Program-made: the position numbers and the translations under genes | Shown: positions 23,401 through 32,779 of the stretch, one piece after another | How positions within the stretch are numbered: the first letter of the stretch is position 1 | Layout of the letters: every line of letters begins with the position of its first letter | Assembly: GCA_025667525.1 (NCBI GenBank) | Contig: CM046876.1 | Span: 17,037,320 to 17,101,319, forward strand | Source: Glebionis coronaria | Lineage: Eukaryota; Streptophyta; Magnoliopsida; Asterales; Asteraceae | DNA: 64,000 nucleotides | Reading direction: 5' to 3' | Notes under the pieces: generated by a model | The model's database searches: none | The model's input: the letters and a program-made list of their open reading frames with translations, nothing else | Told to the model about the DNA's origin: nothing

Positions 23401-26345
23401 TGCCCATAGAATTTTGTACAGTTTATGGTGATGCCTTTCTTACTTATGAATCTCTGATCTTATGTTGTGATGCTGGAGATGAAATATGGGATTTGAGGGA
23501 GATACTATGCATAGAAATGTAGTCATAGCATAGCATTCTGGTGCCATAGCCTACGTGGCAGCACTGTACCCTGTGCTCTTAGTTGTTTAATTGTTGTTCG
23601 AGTGTTCGTAAGGTATTTTGTCGCGTTGTGGTTTGTGTTTTTGAATAATGAGGAGCTTGGATGCTATCAGTTAAATTTTGTAGCGTATTTAGGAATCTGG
23701 AGACAGTGCTTGTTTTGGATAATTTTGAAATTCTATAAATGGTACTACGTAGTTAGTTTGTTGTGTAAAATTGACATTCAGCTAAAAAATAATAAAGTTA
23801 TAGTTAGCTTGTATTTTCGTCGGGGGACAATCATATTCGGTCGGTGGAGGAGTAAGGGTTAGCGTGGCCACTAGTGAGTTTGTTTTTTGCACATAGCAGA
23901 AATTGAATTTGAGACCACTTTCATATTTTAGTGAACGATAGTCGCAAGCTTTTTGCCACTAGACGAGTGGTTAGTTATATTTTAACCTTAGGTGAAGCTT
24001 TCACTCTTCTCACTAGGATAAATATTTCCGGGTAACCATGGTCAGCAGGAATTAAAGTTGAGACCTGTGACGTAGCTTTTTAACTATAATAAGCTGAGCC
24101 AAACACTATATAGTCTATGTGCAGAACCTCCCTCACACACAGAACTACACCGTACAAAGCACAGAAGACCTCATTCCTCCATTTCTATCCTGCCATTCTC
24201 CTGTTAATATTGCTATCATATAATGACTACACTTCCTTTCTCTTTACTACTATCTAAGTCGCAGATAATAGCAAACTAAAAGGCATCATCACCATATGAG
24301 CAGTGCCACTCCTCCATAGGATTCCCGTAACTGCTAACTATACTGCTTTAACTTTATTATTTTTTAGCTGAATGTCAATTTTACACAACAAACTAACAAG
24401 GTAGTGCCATTTATAGAATCTCAAAATTATCCAAAACAAGCACGGTCTCCAGATTCCTAAATACGCTACAAAATTTAACTAATAGCATCCAAACTCCTCA
24501 TTATTCAAAAACACAAACCACAACGCGACAAAACACCTTATGAACACTCAAACAACAATTAAACAACTTCTAATACACAAAAACCTCAAATCAACTATAC
24601 CAATACACAAAAACCTCAAACTTGTCGAATACACGCACTATCTTCGGATCCTTAATTCACAACAATGAAACAAAATCACAACCTAAAGGGTATGTTTGGC
24701 GTAATGGGCTGGGGCTAAGGCTGAGCTTATATTATAAGCCGAAAGCTGAAGCTCGTAACTTTATAAAGCTGTTTGGCGTAGTTGGAGCTGAAACCTATTA
24801 ATGTAAAATCCCATAAAAATACATCAATTTATATTCACATATATTTTCCGGCTTTTCATGATGATACATTATATATTGATGGGATTATAATTACAGTAAC
24901 TTGACTAGGGGGTGTTTGTTTCGGCTTATGAAACATAAGCTAGATTTCGGCTTATACTTCATAAGCCTCAATTTTGTGGCTTATTTTGAGACTCATGGGC
25001 TTATATAAGTTTATCATATCATAATAAATTCATACACGCCTATAAGTCTCAAAATAAGGCACAAAATTGGGGCTTATGATATATAAGCCGAACTTTGGCT
25101 TATTTTCCGGCTTATATTTCATAAGCCCCAATTTTGTGGCTTATTTTGAGACTTATATAAATTTACCATGTCATAATGAACTTATATAAGCACACGAGTC
25201 TCAAAATAAGCCATAAAATTGGGGCATATATAAAAAAAGCCGAAATGAGCTCAAGTTTCATAAGACAAAACAAACACCCCCTAGCTATAAGCCCCTTTCT
25301 ACGGTGGGTTTAGGCTTATGAAGGCTTGTGGCATATAGAAACATCCTAAAGCCCACTTATATAAGCCACGTGCCAAAACATAATTTTTTTTTGAACAGTA
25401 ATCTCATATCACTCCTCACTAAGGAAGTAAGTTGAACAGAACAAGTTACATGGAACACAAAAATGCAAAATCGAAACCGATTTGCCAAACAAAATACACG
25501 AGACGAGGTAACAAAACATAATTAGAGAGGTGGGAGGCGTGGTGCCAAAGGGGTTCTCGTTCTCGTGCCAATCCTACATTGCACTCACTTTTTCTTTGGC
25601 ACGAGCCTTTGGGGCCCAACCGCTCCCAGTGCTCTTATAGTATAACTGTTTTACTTTTAACTATAATTAATTAACATTAACTAACGTCTATTAACAATAA
25701 TTTCAAGCTATGTTGCACGGAAACGCCCCTCGGGTGCCGTGCCCGTCCCGGAAACGTTTCGGAAACGGCTGGAAACGCCCGGGAACGCGGCGGAAACGTT
25801 TCCCCAAAAAGGGAAACGTTTCTTGAAGATAGGAAACGCCGAGCCTCCCGCAGAAACGCGAAAGGAAACGTTTCTCGGGATTTTAACACGTTTCTAGGCT
25901 AGTTTTTGGGCCACGAAACATTTTTTGGTCCATTTATATCGTATATAGATATGGTAGGTCGACATATCTTTTAACAAACCTCTAAAAATTGACTATTAGT
26001 ATTTGTTTAATGTTAAGTATATGTTATGTCTCACTATCAGTATTGATTTTTTCTTGCTTTATCTGTTAAAAATTCATGTTTATTTAATTTATTAATAAAT
26101 ATATATAAAATACAAAAACGTTTCCAGCCGTACCCGTCCCTGTCCCGTTTCCGTATCCGTATCCGTGCAACATAGATTTCAAGTAAGGGTAATATGATAA
26201 ACTCGGACAAAAGAATAATAATAAAAAAATGTAACCTGAGTAAATGTTGCGAATGATATCGTGTTGTTTCTGAATAGGCTGCATTTATTTATTTGATAAG
26301 TAGTAAATTAATTAATTAATTTAAATGAAATTTAATGAAAATTAA

Positions 26346-26381
<36 letters not shown>

Positions 26382-26446
26382 AAATCGTAGAATTTGATAA
26401 GGCGTGGTTTGCCTTGGTCGTTTATTATGATTACTGCTCTTATCAT
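20476..26446 (-). CDS. AP3S: AP-3 adaptor complex subunit sigma, seven exons
   Basis: Exons in transcript order are 26446-26378, 26278-26236, 22050-21989, 21887-21791, 21073-21003, 20721-20630 and 20539-20476. They sum to 498 bases: 165 codons plus TAA. Every junction is GT-AG with matching phase. The protein starts MIRAVIIINDQGKPRL and contains CNRAENVSNF, DTRLVYKTFATLYF, DESENELAILDLMQ, ETLDKCFSNVCELDIVF and LNEIILGGQVVEMSSAEVV. These are the conserved blocks of the clathrin-adaptor small-chain longin fold. Length and landmarks fit plant AP-3 sigma (about 166 aa), a subunit of the complex that sorts cargo to the vacuole. Intron 2 (22051-26235) is 4185 bases and full of transposon remnants. 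A MULE-like element begins 150 bases upstream of the ATG. Confidence 0.93.
22300..22690 (+). pseudogene. LINE (L1-type) RT C-terminal remnant in AP-3 sigma intron 2
   Basis: Frames on + read VWFSQFNPRQGFILWLAVHG, then TQDRINAWQKS, RCSLCKSCEDSHEYA, IWSKVKNKGKMQ and RSEEELVKIITDDVGEMLRS. This is the zinc-finger tail that ends plant L1-type RT proteins. Several frameshifts and stops are present. It lies antisense to AP-3 sigma and is cut by a MITE at 22699. Confidence 0.75.
22699..23299. mobile_element. GC-rich-ended MITE inserted in LINE remnant
   Basis: It begins TGGCAAAAAACTCCGAACCC and ends, on the reverse strand, TGGCAACGGGGCCGGGTTTG. Both subterminal blocks are built of GGGGATGGGGATGG and TCCCCG repeats (22770-22870 and 23128-23280), around a plain AT-rich core. 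No exact target duplication found. The proline-rich and glycine-rich open frames here are artefacts of these blocks. Confidence 0.65.
23582..24568. repeat. Long inverted repeat (arms about 220 bp, loop about 550 bp)
   Basis: 23582-23800 is the reverse complement of 24349-24568 at about 93 percent or better by eye. Shared phrases include TGTCGCGTTGTGGTTTGTGT and GTAGCGTATTTAGGAATCTG. The arms may derive from the LINE 3' region inserted twice in opposite directions. Transcribed as part of AP-3 sigma intron 2, it would fold into a long hairpin. Confidence 0.85.
24691..25382. mobile_element. MITE (outer) with a second MITE nested inside
   Basis: The left end is TATGTTTGGCGTAATGGGCT. The right end on the reverse strand is TATGTTTTGGCACGTGGCTT. 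Both outer parts carry CTTATAAGCC-type palindromes. The element is interrupted at 24906-25283 by another MITE. Confidence 0.55.
24906..25283. mobile_element. Nested MITE with tandemly doubled hairpin
   Basis: The ends are TAGGGGGTGTTTGTTTCGGC and, reversed, TAGGGGGTGTTTGTTTTGTC. The interior contains two successive hairpins: AATTTTGTGGCTTATTTTGA...AAATAAGGCACAAAATTGGG around 24970-25068, then the same again around 25130-25225. This is an element with a duplicated core. Confidence 0.7.
25384..25699. other. AP-3 sigma intron 2, plain segment
   Basis: No recognised element. Contains TGGCACGAGCC and GGCACCACGCC-like G/C words near 25530-25630. Confidence 0.35.
25708..26175. mobile_element. Non-autonomous hAT element in AP-3 sigma intron 2
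   Basis: The termini CTATGTTGCACGGAAACG and, reversed, CTATGTTGCACGGATACG pair. The flanks are an exact 8-base duplication, ATTTCAAG (25700-25707 and 26176-26183). The left half has many copies of GGAAACG and AAACGTTTC. It ends about 60 bases from the exon 2 boundary of the gene. Confidence 0.9.
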
Positions 26447-26796
26447 CTTCTTCTTCCCCGATGATGATGATCACTTTCTTTTCTAGGTGGAAGATATAAA
26501 TCTCAAAATTATTTTATTTCCCAAAGCTTGCTTACTTTTTTCACCTCCGATTTTATGGCTGTGTTTTTGAGAGAAAACATTTTAACTTTTAATGTTGGGT
26601 AAAAGTTATAAAATACCATCTTATTTATTGATTTGTGTCGACTTTAAACAGTTACTATTTTATCTCGTTACTTTACATTGTACTTTCAAATTTATTCTGA
26701 CTATACTAATATAAGCGTGAAATGATTATATTACCCTTTTAAATGACGAATATACCCTTTGACTTTTTCTCCTTCATATTAATTAATGATTAAAAG

Positions 26797-27586
26797 CAAT
26801 GTTTTAAAACCCGGTTCGACCCGGCCGGTCAAACCGGTTGAACCGCGAACCGGAGCATTAGCCGGTCCGTTGTGAGCCGGATTTTTGTTGAAATTTAAAC
26901 CGGATTGAACCGCCGGGTTTTGATCAAACCGGTTTGAACCGGCGGACCGGAACCGGATGGTTCAACAGATATGAAAGAAAAAGAACAATAAAAATGTATG
27001 TAGATAGATGATGGATGTATGTAGACAGACGTTGTAACACATGTAGGGCTATGCAAATGAATCATTCATATACTTGTTAAAGATCTATCGACGGCGGCTT
27101 CGGATCTATGTGCAGCGGCGATACATGTTTCAGTGGTGGTCCTGAAAATGATGATAAAATGATGGGTGTATGTACGTGAAAGGATTTAGGTTTTGTGGCA
27201 TTTTATTTGGCTAAAAATGAAGGTATAAGAAAGAAATATATTGAAGTTTGGTTTGAGGGAGATGACCAAATATGAGATAGATCTATTTGTGAGATAATGC
27301 GATATGTTCTGAAAACAGTAAATGTCCTTTTTGAACAGTGGTGGGTCAGTAGAAATAATTCCCCTTTGTTTTATATAAATATAAGTACTGGTATGTAAAG
27401 TGTTTGTCTTCATTTTGACTACCTTCTTTTAATTATGTTTAACATTTTTCTCAGTACATTTTGAACAAGGTATTTTTGTCTTTAAAGTAAAACCGGTTTA
27501 ACCTGTCGGTTCAACCGGTTGAACCGGTGACCCGGTAAACCGGCTACTCAACCGGGTCAGTTAAAAAACCGGTTTTTAAAACATTG
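26797..27586. mobile_element. Non-autonomous hAT element inside the P450-carrying element
   Basis: The ends are CAATGTTTTAAAACCCGG and, reversed, CAATGTTTTAAAAACCGG. An exact 8-base duplication, ATTAAAAG, flanks it (26789-26796 and 27587-27594). Subterminal blocks are dense AACCGG and CCGGTT words, the centre is AT-rich. Confidence 0.9.
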
Positions 27587-27990
27587 ATTAAAAGACCCTC
27601 TTTTATTGTCCCCATATTATGACCTTCAGTCATATCAATCATCTCTTCACTAATCCTTTCCCGATCAAAGCATTGTATAAGCAACCCCAACGCCAGCACA
27701 ATCATTCGCATAGCCAAACCATCCTCGGGACAAATTCTCCTTCCGGATTCGGACCCAAATGGCATGAATCGATACCCGTCACTTGTGACTTCTGGCTTTT
27801 CGAACCTTTTTGGGTTAAACCTTTCAGGGTCACTCCAAAAGTTGGGATCATGATGTATGGCCATTGATTGACAAAAATCATGGTTCCGCGTGGGACGTGG
27901 TACCCTCCAACTACACAATCTTCTGCTGACTCGTGAGGTAATAGCAACGGGGTTGGAGGATACATTCGCATAGTCTCATTCACAATACGT
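27587..27990 (-). pseudogene. Cytochrome P450 CYP81-type 3' fragment
   Basis: Reverse strand reads [37 protein letters not shown], then in another frame [43 protein letters not shown] and [11 protein letters not shown]. This covers the ExxR-to-C-terminus part of a CYP81-family monooxygenase. One frameshift lies near 27850. The heme loop is broken: an extra residue ([10 protein letters not shown]) and Glu in place of the Gly after CP. The C-terminus runs straight into the hAT target site. The N-terminal two thirds are absent. Confidence 0.85.
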
Positions 27991-28006
27991 TACGAGTTCG
28001 ACTGAC

Positions 28007-28189
28007 ATGGAGAGAGAATGTTCATGGGATAATGTTGCGGTAGAGTCGGTGTTCATGGATCCATGGTCAAGAGAAACTCTCATGCTGACACACTCTTTTA
28101 GCTACATGGTCATTAAGCTGCGATCTGATCTAATGAGATTTCCTAATTTTAGAGTTTTGGGTGAACCTACCGGTGTAAGATCAAGGTAA
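28007..28189 (+). other. 60-codon open frame of unknown origin inside the element
   Basis: Begins MERECSWDNV and ends PTGVRSR. Composition is less AT-biased than its surroundings, so it could be a second captured exon piece. I do not recognise it. Confidence 0.25.
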
Positions 28190-28539
28190 TCTGTATAATT
28201 TGAAATTAATTATGTTAGCAAAACGCGGTGAATACTATGGATGTAAGACGCATAATCGTGTTTCTAGTACAATGGAGTTCAACGGCTATTCGATCTTGAA
28301 TTTTAATGAAACAATGGTTTTTAGAGAGAGAAAAACTAAAATAGAGAGTAAGAAGCAGATTTTATGGCAATAAATGTAATTATATTAAAGAAGACAAGGC
28401 TAATATAGTCATTTCACGCTTATATTGGTATAGTCGGAACAATTTTGAAAGTACAATGGTAAAGTCACGAGATTAATTAATAAGTGTTTAAAGTTGGCAC
28501 AAATCAATAAGTACGATGATATTTTATAGCTTTTACCCC

Positions 28540-29214
28540 TTCTTTAAGGAAGCAACGATCGTTATGATTTATTTTATAGTTTTTTTTAATCGTTTGACAA
28601 AGGAACAGTAAGTGGTGTATATTTTCTAAAAACACTTATTTTTTAACGCTTCTTTTAAGAAACAGTGATAAATAAATAATGAGCTATGATAGTTATTGCT
28701 GCTGTCCAGAGCTACTGCTCATTTCAAGAAATACAACCTATATATCATGAAATGATCTATGAAAAGTGGGAAGGAATAAAAAGTATGAAAAAAATTTCTT
28801 TTTATCTTTTATTTTTTTTTACTATTTCTTTTATTTATTCATCATTTTTTGTTAATACTATATGTTTTTTCTTTTCTCAAATCTAAAATTTAAAATATAT
28901 CTTTATTATAAAAGATTATTGATTTTTTTATTCGTACCTTTTTTCATTAACAAACAATGTTTTTCTAAGGAATAACTATTTTTATTTCTAAACATGCATG
29001 AAAATTTGTTGTATAAGTGACGAAATTTATTCATTTTCATTTTTAGATAGATTGATGAATCGTACTGAGTGCTTTTTTTCGAAAATTGATGAACAAAATA
29101 AAAAATAATTAATGAACATTTATTTTTTTGCACAATTAATGAAAAACATAACTTTTTTTCGAGAATTGTTAAACATCGATTTTTATTGATAAACAACTTT
29201 TTTTGTTATTTCAC
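28540..29214. other. Intergenic, AT-rich, no feature recognised
   Basis: Low-complexity T-rich sequence around 28790-29200 with no homology that I can recognise. Confidence 0.4.
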
Positions 29215-29576
29215 TTTTAAATCGTAAAAGTGGTATGAATAACGAGGATGTTATCGAAGCTGTAAATGACGAATATATTTCTTTGTATAAGGGAAAAGTC
29301 CGCTTACGAACATGCGTGGAATATCCTCAAACAACATCTAAAATGAGATGGGGCGGAAAACATTGATGTGGATGATCACACGGAAATATTCGGCCTCGAT
29401 GCTCGTCCTCGACCCGCCAGAAAAGCTTGACCCCTATAAAAATCAAATCGAAAACAACTGAGAGCACAGACGAAAGTGTCCCGGGGTCTATGAAGGACAT
29501 GCTCAACGATGCATTACATAAAAATTGGGTCGCTGGTAAATCCACCTACGAGGCAAAAAGGCAAAGAAATTAAAGA
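29215..29576 (+). pseudogene. Harbinger-linked ORF with NAM-associated domain, first part
   Basis: Frames read NNEDVIEAVNDEYISLYKGK, HAWNILKQHLK-like, DVDDHTEIFG-like with breaks, ESTDESVPGSMKDMLNDALH and WVAGKSTYEAKRQR. This is the C-terminal NAM-associated region of the Myb/SANT-type proteins found beside PIF/Harbinger transposases and widespread in plants. It resumes at 37460 after the Copia insertion. The intact-looking relative is at 57256-57625. Confidence 0.7.
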
Positions 29577-30034
29577 TGTAGGACCTTTACACACGGCTAA
29601 CCAAACACGAAATCTATATGATCTAGATGACGAGATGAATTAGGACGAGATCATGATGGACACGAAATGAGAACAAGATTATAGAATATGAAGAACACGA
29701 TTAAAACAAGAATGGAGGATTAGATTAAGAAGAAGAAGAAGAAAGAAAGAACAAGGAAGAAGAATGTGTAATCCTAGTGAGAGAAAGACAAGAACTTTCT
29801 CTCTATACAAACTAACACACTAGAAAATATAGAAAAGCACACACACAAATGAGGGGTTTGTTTCCTTTTATACTAAGAAGGAAACTTGACAAAGGCTTTC
29901 CTCATTTGTGTGTTCGGGACTAATTCCAGTTACATACATAAAAATAACGTAGAACTCTCGACACCATTGAATAGCATTTTCCACGAGCTTCGCAACGGTA
30001 TATTATATGACCATCACTTTAAATACTTCTAACA
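29577..30034 (-). repeat. 3' LTR of gag-only Copia element
   Basis: 458 bases, TG...CA termini. Differs from the other LTR at about 29654 (C versus G) and about 29807 (A versus C). Confidence 0.95.
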
Positions 30035-30152
30035 ATCTCCCCCTAAGGGGTGGTCATATAATATGTGACTTCACTTCTTTGACCATCACTTTAAATACTT
30101 CTAACAATCTCCCCCTAAGTGGTGGTCATGTATTATGTGACTTCACTTCTTT
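30009..30152 (-). repeat. 72-bp duplication spanning LTR edge and polypurine tract
   Basis: 30009-30080 and 30081-30152 are tandem copies. Each contains the first 26 bases of the LTR (- strand) plus the tract AGGGGGAGAT. The element therefore has two adjacent PPT/LTR-start junctions. The outer one defines the present LTR. Confidence 0.9.
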
Positions 30153-30620
30153 GTTGTTGCACACTTTGAAGCTCGTTATCTTGAGAGTTCTTTCATAGTT
30201 CCTTTCATGAGTTGTGATCTTGGATCTTTGAGCTTTGCCTTGACTTGATCTTGTAACTTTGCCAGCTTGTGTTCTTGTGTCTTTACCCACATACTCATGT
30301 TTTGAGTTGACATGAAAGCTTGTTAACAATCTCCCTTGATCATCAGAGTAGCGGAAGTCTTTGTCTTCAGATGTTCTTGAGCTTTCTTCATTTAAATGAG
30401 CATGTGATCTTGAATTACGACGCCACCGTTTGCATTCCTCCGGTTTCCCGTTATACAGTAAGAATATTGTACCTATGATTAGGTAAGTTCAAAGAACTTC
30501 CTTGACAGGGTTTCCGTCTGTGGTAGCCGTTCTCAATACTTGAATATATCAAAAGATAATTCAAAGTAAGGAGTGAATCATGCAGTTCCATTCTGCTGAT
30601 TAAGTCGTCAATTCAATTTC

Positions 30621-31024
30621 CTGGAACAAGTTTGAATCAATTAAGAATCAAACCATCGTTGCTTTCCAGTTGACACAAGCTTGATTCATATAGAATCGCA
30701 CAAGTTACCTACCGCAGTGCTGTTTGATGATGACACTGGAAGGATTTCCATTCGTCATTGTAAATACTGAAAAGTATTACTCTGAATGTTCTGGCAAGAT
30801 CATAAAGATATTGCGTCGAGACCTGGAACGAGTTTGAATCAATTAAGAATCAAACCACTGTTGCTTTCCCGTTAGCATATGTTTAATTCAAACTGAATCG
30901 TACATATGACCTACCGCAGTGCTGTTTGATGTTAACACTGGAAGGATTTCCATTCATCATTGTGAATACTAAAGAGTATCACTCTGAATGTTCTAGCAAT
31001 ACCACAAGGATAAAGCGTAGGACT
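30621..31024 (-). repeat. Two diverged tandem copies, about 212 bp
   Basis: The phrase CTGGAAC.AGTTTGAATCAAT begins at 30621 and again at 30833. Both copies include CTACCGCAGTGCTGTTTGAT and CACTGGAAGGATTTCCATTC. The copies differ at perhaps 15 percent of sites. Non-coding. Confidence 0.85.
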
Positions 31025-31764
31025 CTGTAAATCATCGCTTGTGTTCTAATGATGAACAACAATTGATCTATGGAATAAGTGTCCTAATGAGATTTTTTGA
31101 TGAATCACGTTGGCTCTAGACTCTATAAGTGCACATTTATTTGGTAATCGGAGGCTGGAGCAGACTGCCACCTATTCAATATCTACTATCTCGGAGTGAG
31201 AAAGTCGATAGAAATAAGTTGAACTCCGTGACAATAAAACAAACTTCTTTTGAGAGAAGCTTGAGTAGGCTGGGAAGGGTTGTGCATTGCATCACTGGGT
31301 CCATGATGCTTTGTCTTCAATACCAGAAATCATCAACATGATTCTGATAGTAGATGTATTGACCCGGTTTCTGCCTAAGTTGTATGGAGGGCTTCTTTCT
31401 TTACACCCTTTATCCTTACATTTCTTTTTCATTCTTCAACCCCTTCAATGCTTACCAAGACGTCATAACTAGCACCTTGTTGTGATTGTTCCAGTGCTAG
31501 CTTAAGTCATTAGTCGGCATTATTCCCGTACACTCAACTACTCCATCTTTCCTAAGGACTTCTATTTTCTAATGGATTGTCCCTGGGAAGATCCCTCCGG
31601 TTCTGGTTGGATCATAGGACGAATACCTAACCACCTTTTGACACCAATACCATCGTGAATTTATGTGTTGAAGGGTATAGATATCGTAACCAGAAAAATC
31701 AATTGAAAATGCAGTCAAGGTGTTGATGAAATCAATGTTTACACCTTGAAAGTTTTCTATATCA

Positions 31765-32005
31765 CCAAAAACGCTCCCCCTACATATGTGCATCATAAAA
31801 GGAAAGATTTTTGCACATATTAGGAAGAGAATGCACTTATATCAAAGATCTTATTCAAGATAACACATTTTAATCACTATTCTCCCCCTCAAAAATTGCA
31901 TGAAATTGAAATTTTTGTGAAACTAGTGATGAAACATGGAGAGAATAATGTGTCATGAAACTTTGAAACAAATGTTTATGAAATCATTATACTCCCCCTC
32001 GAAAA
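31765..32005 (-). other. Extra polypurine-like tracts
   Basis: Reverse-strand runs TAGGGGGAGCG (about 31774), GAGGGGGAGAATAG (about 31884) and GAGGGGGAGTATAATG (about 31994) resemble the functional tract at 30035. Together with the duplication at 30009-30152 there are five such tracts in the 3' part of the element. Confidence 0.55.
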
Positions 32006-32096
32006 GAGATTCTATTTAAATAGGGGAGTATATGAGCACATTGTTTTGAAATACTTTGAAAAATTATGCTCAAAAGTTCGAGGAAAATTGTGTTCA

Positions 32097-32530
32097 TGAG
32101 CTTAAAACTTTGAATGTTTTGATATAAGCTCATGACCGAGAAAAATGAATTTCTCGTTGTTGAGGATAAGTCAAAGACTTTCCTTTATTTAGGGACCAGG
32201 TTATAGTCTGACATGTGACTATAAGCCATTATGTTGAGCTCAAAACGTTGAATGTTTTGTGACAAGCTCAACCCGTGATAGATTGCTCTACCCGTTATTA
32301 GGATAAGTTATCTTTAAAGATACACTCTCCTTTATTTGAAGATCGAGTTACAGTCTGACATTTAACTGTAAGTCGTCAATTCATGAGCTTAAAGACATGG
32401 AATGTTTTTATGGAAAGCTCAGGACCGAGAAAATTTGATTTTCTCGTTGTTAAGGATAAGTTATCATGTAGGATCAACTTTCCTTTCTTTGAGGCACGAG
32501 TCGCAATCTGAGGTAATTGTAAATCATTAA
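32097..32530 (-). repeat. Three diverged tandem copies, about 145 bp
   Basis: Each copy carries a version of TGAGCT.AAA..TTGAATGTTT, a TTCTCGTTGTT/ACCCGTTATT step, AGGATAAGT, CTTTCCTTT and CAGTCTGACAT. Copies start near 32097, 32234 and 32384. Non-coding. Confidence 0.75.
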
Positions 32531-32779
32531 GAAAAAAATGACATGTTTTGAAAACATTTGAACTTTCATTCGAGCTTTATGTACACACCCGTGTCGTTAT
32601 TGAGCGACATTTCTAGGCACGTCCATATTATCGAAACTGAAAGACATGTCGAGAAGAATATTTTTGGTATTTTTGAAAGATTTTCACATTTTTTATTTTG
32701 TTTTTATAGGTTTTATATTTTTGTATTTTGATTTTCAATGTTTTCGAAAATAATCTAAAATAGACCTTTGTACAACAGA

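Larger units (their letters stand above)
26597..28539. mobile_element. MULE-like element carrying P450 fragment (Pack-MULE candidate)
   Basis: 26597-26735 and 28397-28539 are inverted copies about 140 bases long (GGGTAAAAGTTATAAAATAC left, GGGGTAAAAGCTATAAAATA on the reverse strand). Both also contain AATATAAGCGTGAAATGA. Between them are a hAT MITE and a CYP81-type gene fragment but no transposase. Long terminal inverted repeats around a host gene piece are typical of Pack-MULEs. I could not find a 9-base target duplication, so the class is inferred. Confidence 0.65.

Noticed and set aside
23093..23407. Proline/histidine-rich open frames on the - strand
   Set aside because: They fall in the GGGGAT repeat block of the MITE at 22699-23299.
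25677..25889. Open frame rich in FPxxSETF-type words, - strand
   Set aside because: Composition effect of GGAAACG repeats in the hAT element at 25708-26175.
28906..29196. 96-codon - strand open frame
   Set aside because: AT-rich low-complexity sequence, no domain recognised and no splice or promoter context.
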